Origin: Bacillota bacterium
GTDB taxonomy: Bacteria; Bacillota; Dehalobacteriia; UBA4068; UBA4997
NCBI GenBank assembly: GCA_017398165.1
Contig: JAFQHB010000144.1
Span: 1 to 5,767 of the forward strand
Length of the DNA stretch: 5,767 bases
Reading direction: 5' to 3'
The notes under the pieces: generated by a model
Told to the model about the DNA's origin: nothing
The model's database searches: none
The model's input: only the letters and a program-made list of their open reading frames with translations
Part shown: positions 5,428-5,767 of the stretch, piece by piece
How positions within the stretch are numbered: position 1 is the stretch's first letter
Layout: each line of letters opens with the position of its first letter
Position numbers and translations under genes: made by a program

Positions 5428-5767
5428 TTATTCGGCAGTATCAGGCGCCGGTGTGTATTTTGCGTAATTGGTGATAATGGTGCCGGTATAGGCAGGCAGC
5501 GTCAGGTCATCGTGTCTGGCCACACGTATCGGCATATTTTTATTCTTCAGATATATATATTGTGAGGATTCCTGCAGTGCGCCCTCCAACAGTGCGGCCG
5601 AGCCTATCAGGCTGATCTCATACGGCGGGGCGATACGGGTGGAATTGATTATAATGACCGTACCGACACAGCGGATATCCGAAAGATCAACGATGCGCTG
5701 GCCGTTGATGGCGACGGCATCGGCGAGGTAGGAAATATCATTCAGCAGATAGCGCAGATTGCTGTCG
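5428..5767 (-). CDS. DUF881 protein (YlxW/YlxX type), C-terminal part (5' end outside window)
   Basis: This is the last 113 residues of a DUF881 protein, running off the right edge and ending in TAA (5430-5428). It contains DAVAINGQRIVDLSDIRCVG, then TVIIINSTRIAPPYEISLIGS, a close match to the classic family block (AISINGQRI ... IRCVG ... PPYxIxAIG). The tail LTLPAYTGTIITNYAKYTP also fits the usual ending (IPAYxGxxxxxYAKPV). It is closer to the family consensus than the second DUF881 protein in this cluster. Its missing N-terminal half should hold a membrane anchor and a coiled coil. It lies 23 nt upstream of sbp and is the most upstream gene visible in the operon; a divIB/ftsQ-like gene further upstream would be expected from other Bacillota but cannot be seen. 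Confidence 0.88.
   Translation of the reverse strand, partial: DSNLRYLLNDISYLADAVAINGQRIVDLSDIRCVGTVIIINSTRIAPPYEISLIGSAALLEGALQESSQYIYLKNKNMPIRVARHDDLTLPAYTGTIITNYAKYTPAPDTAE

Overview
The window looks like chromosomal DNA of a Gram-positive anaerobe in the Bacillota, most likely class Clostridia. Three things suggest this: a cluster of two DUF881 proteins around a Small basic protein (Sbp), which is typical of Bacillota division loci; a PurC of the short clostridial type ([11 protein letters not shown] ending, GVFDPGEN insertion); and a PurF-like protein of the 'MGGFFG' type that I recall from anaerobic Clostridia and Bacteroidota. The taxonomy is inferred from family resemblance, since no search was possible. 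Nothing here looks mobile: I see no insertion sequence, phage gene, CRISPR array, tRNA or rRNA.

Left part, plus strand. The window opens inside trkH, the membrane subunit of a Trk/Ktr potassium importer; only its last 197 codons are present. A good intrinsic terminator (663-707) follows. A 406-bp gap ends in a strong extended -10 promoter (923-931) and a leader of about 75 nt with a 10-bp hairpin, then purC (1016-1696) and purF-like (1730-3151). These two form an operon with a 33-nt gap, closed by an intrinsic terminator (3195-3235). PurC makes SAICAR in de novo purine synthesis. The PurF-like protein keeps the PRPP-binding loop and four cysteines matching the Fe-S ligands of Bacillus PurF, but has lost the N-terminal nucleophile cysteine and other glutaminase residues.

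Right part, minus strand, convergent with purF. Read from the right edge: the C-terminal part of a DUF881 protein (YlxW/YlxX type), sbp with an unusual hydrophilic tail of about 87 residues, a second DUF881 protein with a membrane anchor and coiled coil, and a COG2426 'small multidrug export' membrane protein. The operon ends in a 13-bp GC-rich terminator (3434-3481). The first three resemble the ylxW-ylxX-sbp segment next to divIB and ftsA-ftsZ in Bacillus subtilis. Here the cluster ends in a membrane protein gene and a terminator, with no ftsA directly downstream.

The 357-bp convergent gap between purF and the COG2426 gene holds more than two terminators. It has a near-perfect 26-bp dyad (3325-3350) placed directly upstream of a good sigma-70-type promoter (3353-3381) pointing toward the 3' end of the COG2426 gene. 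This is the main unexplained regulatory structure. The most striking protein observation is the apparently glutaminase-dead PurF. I did not find evidence of an entirely new multi-gene system.
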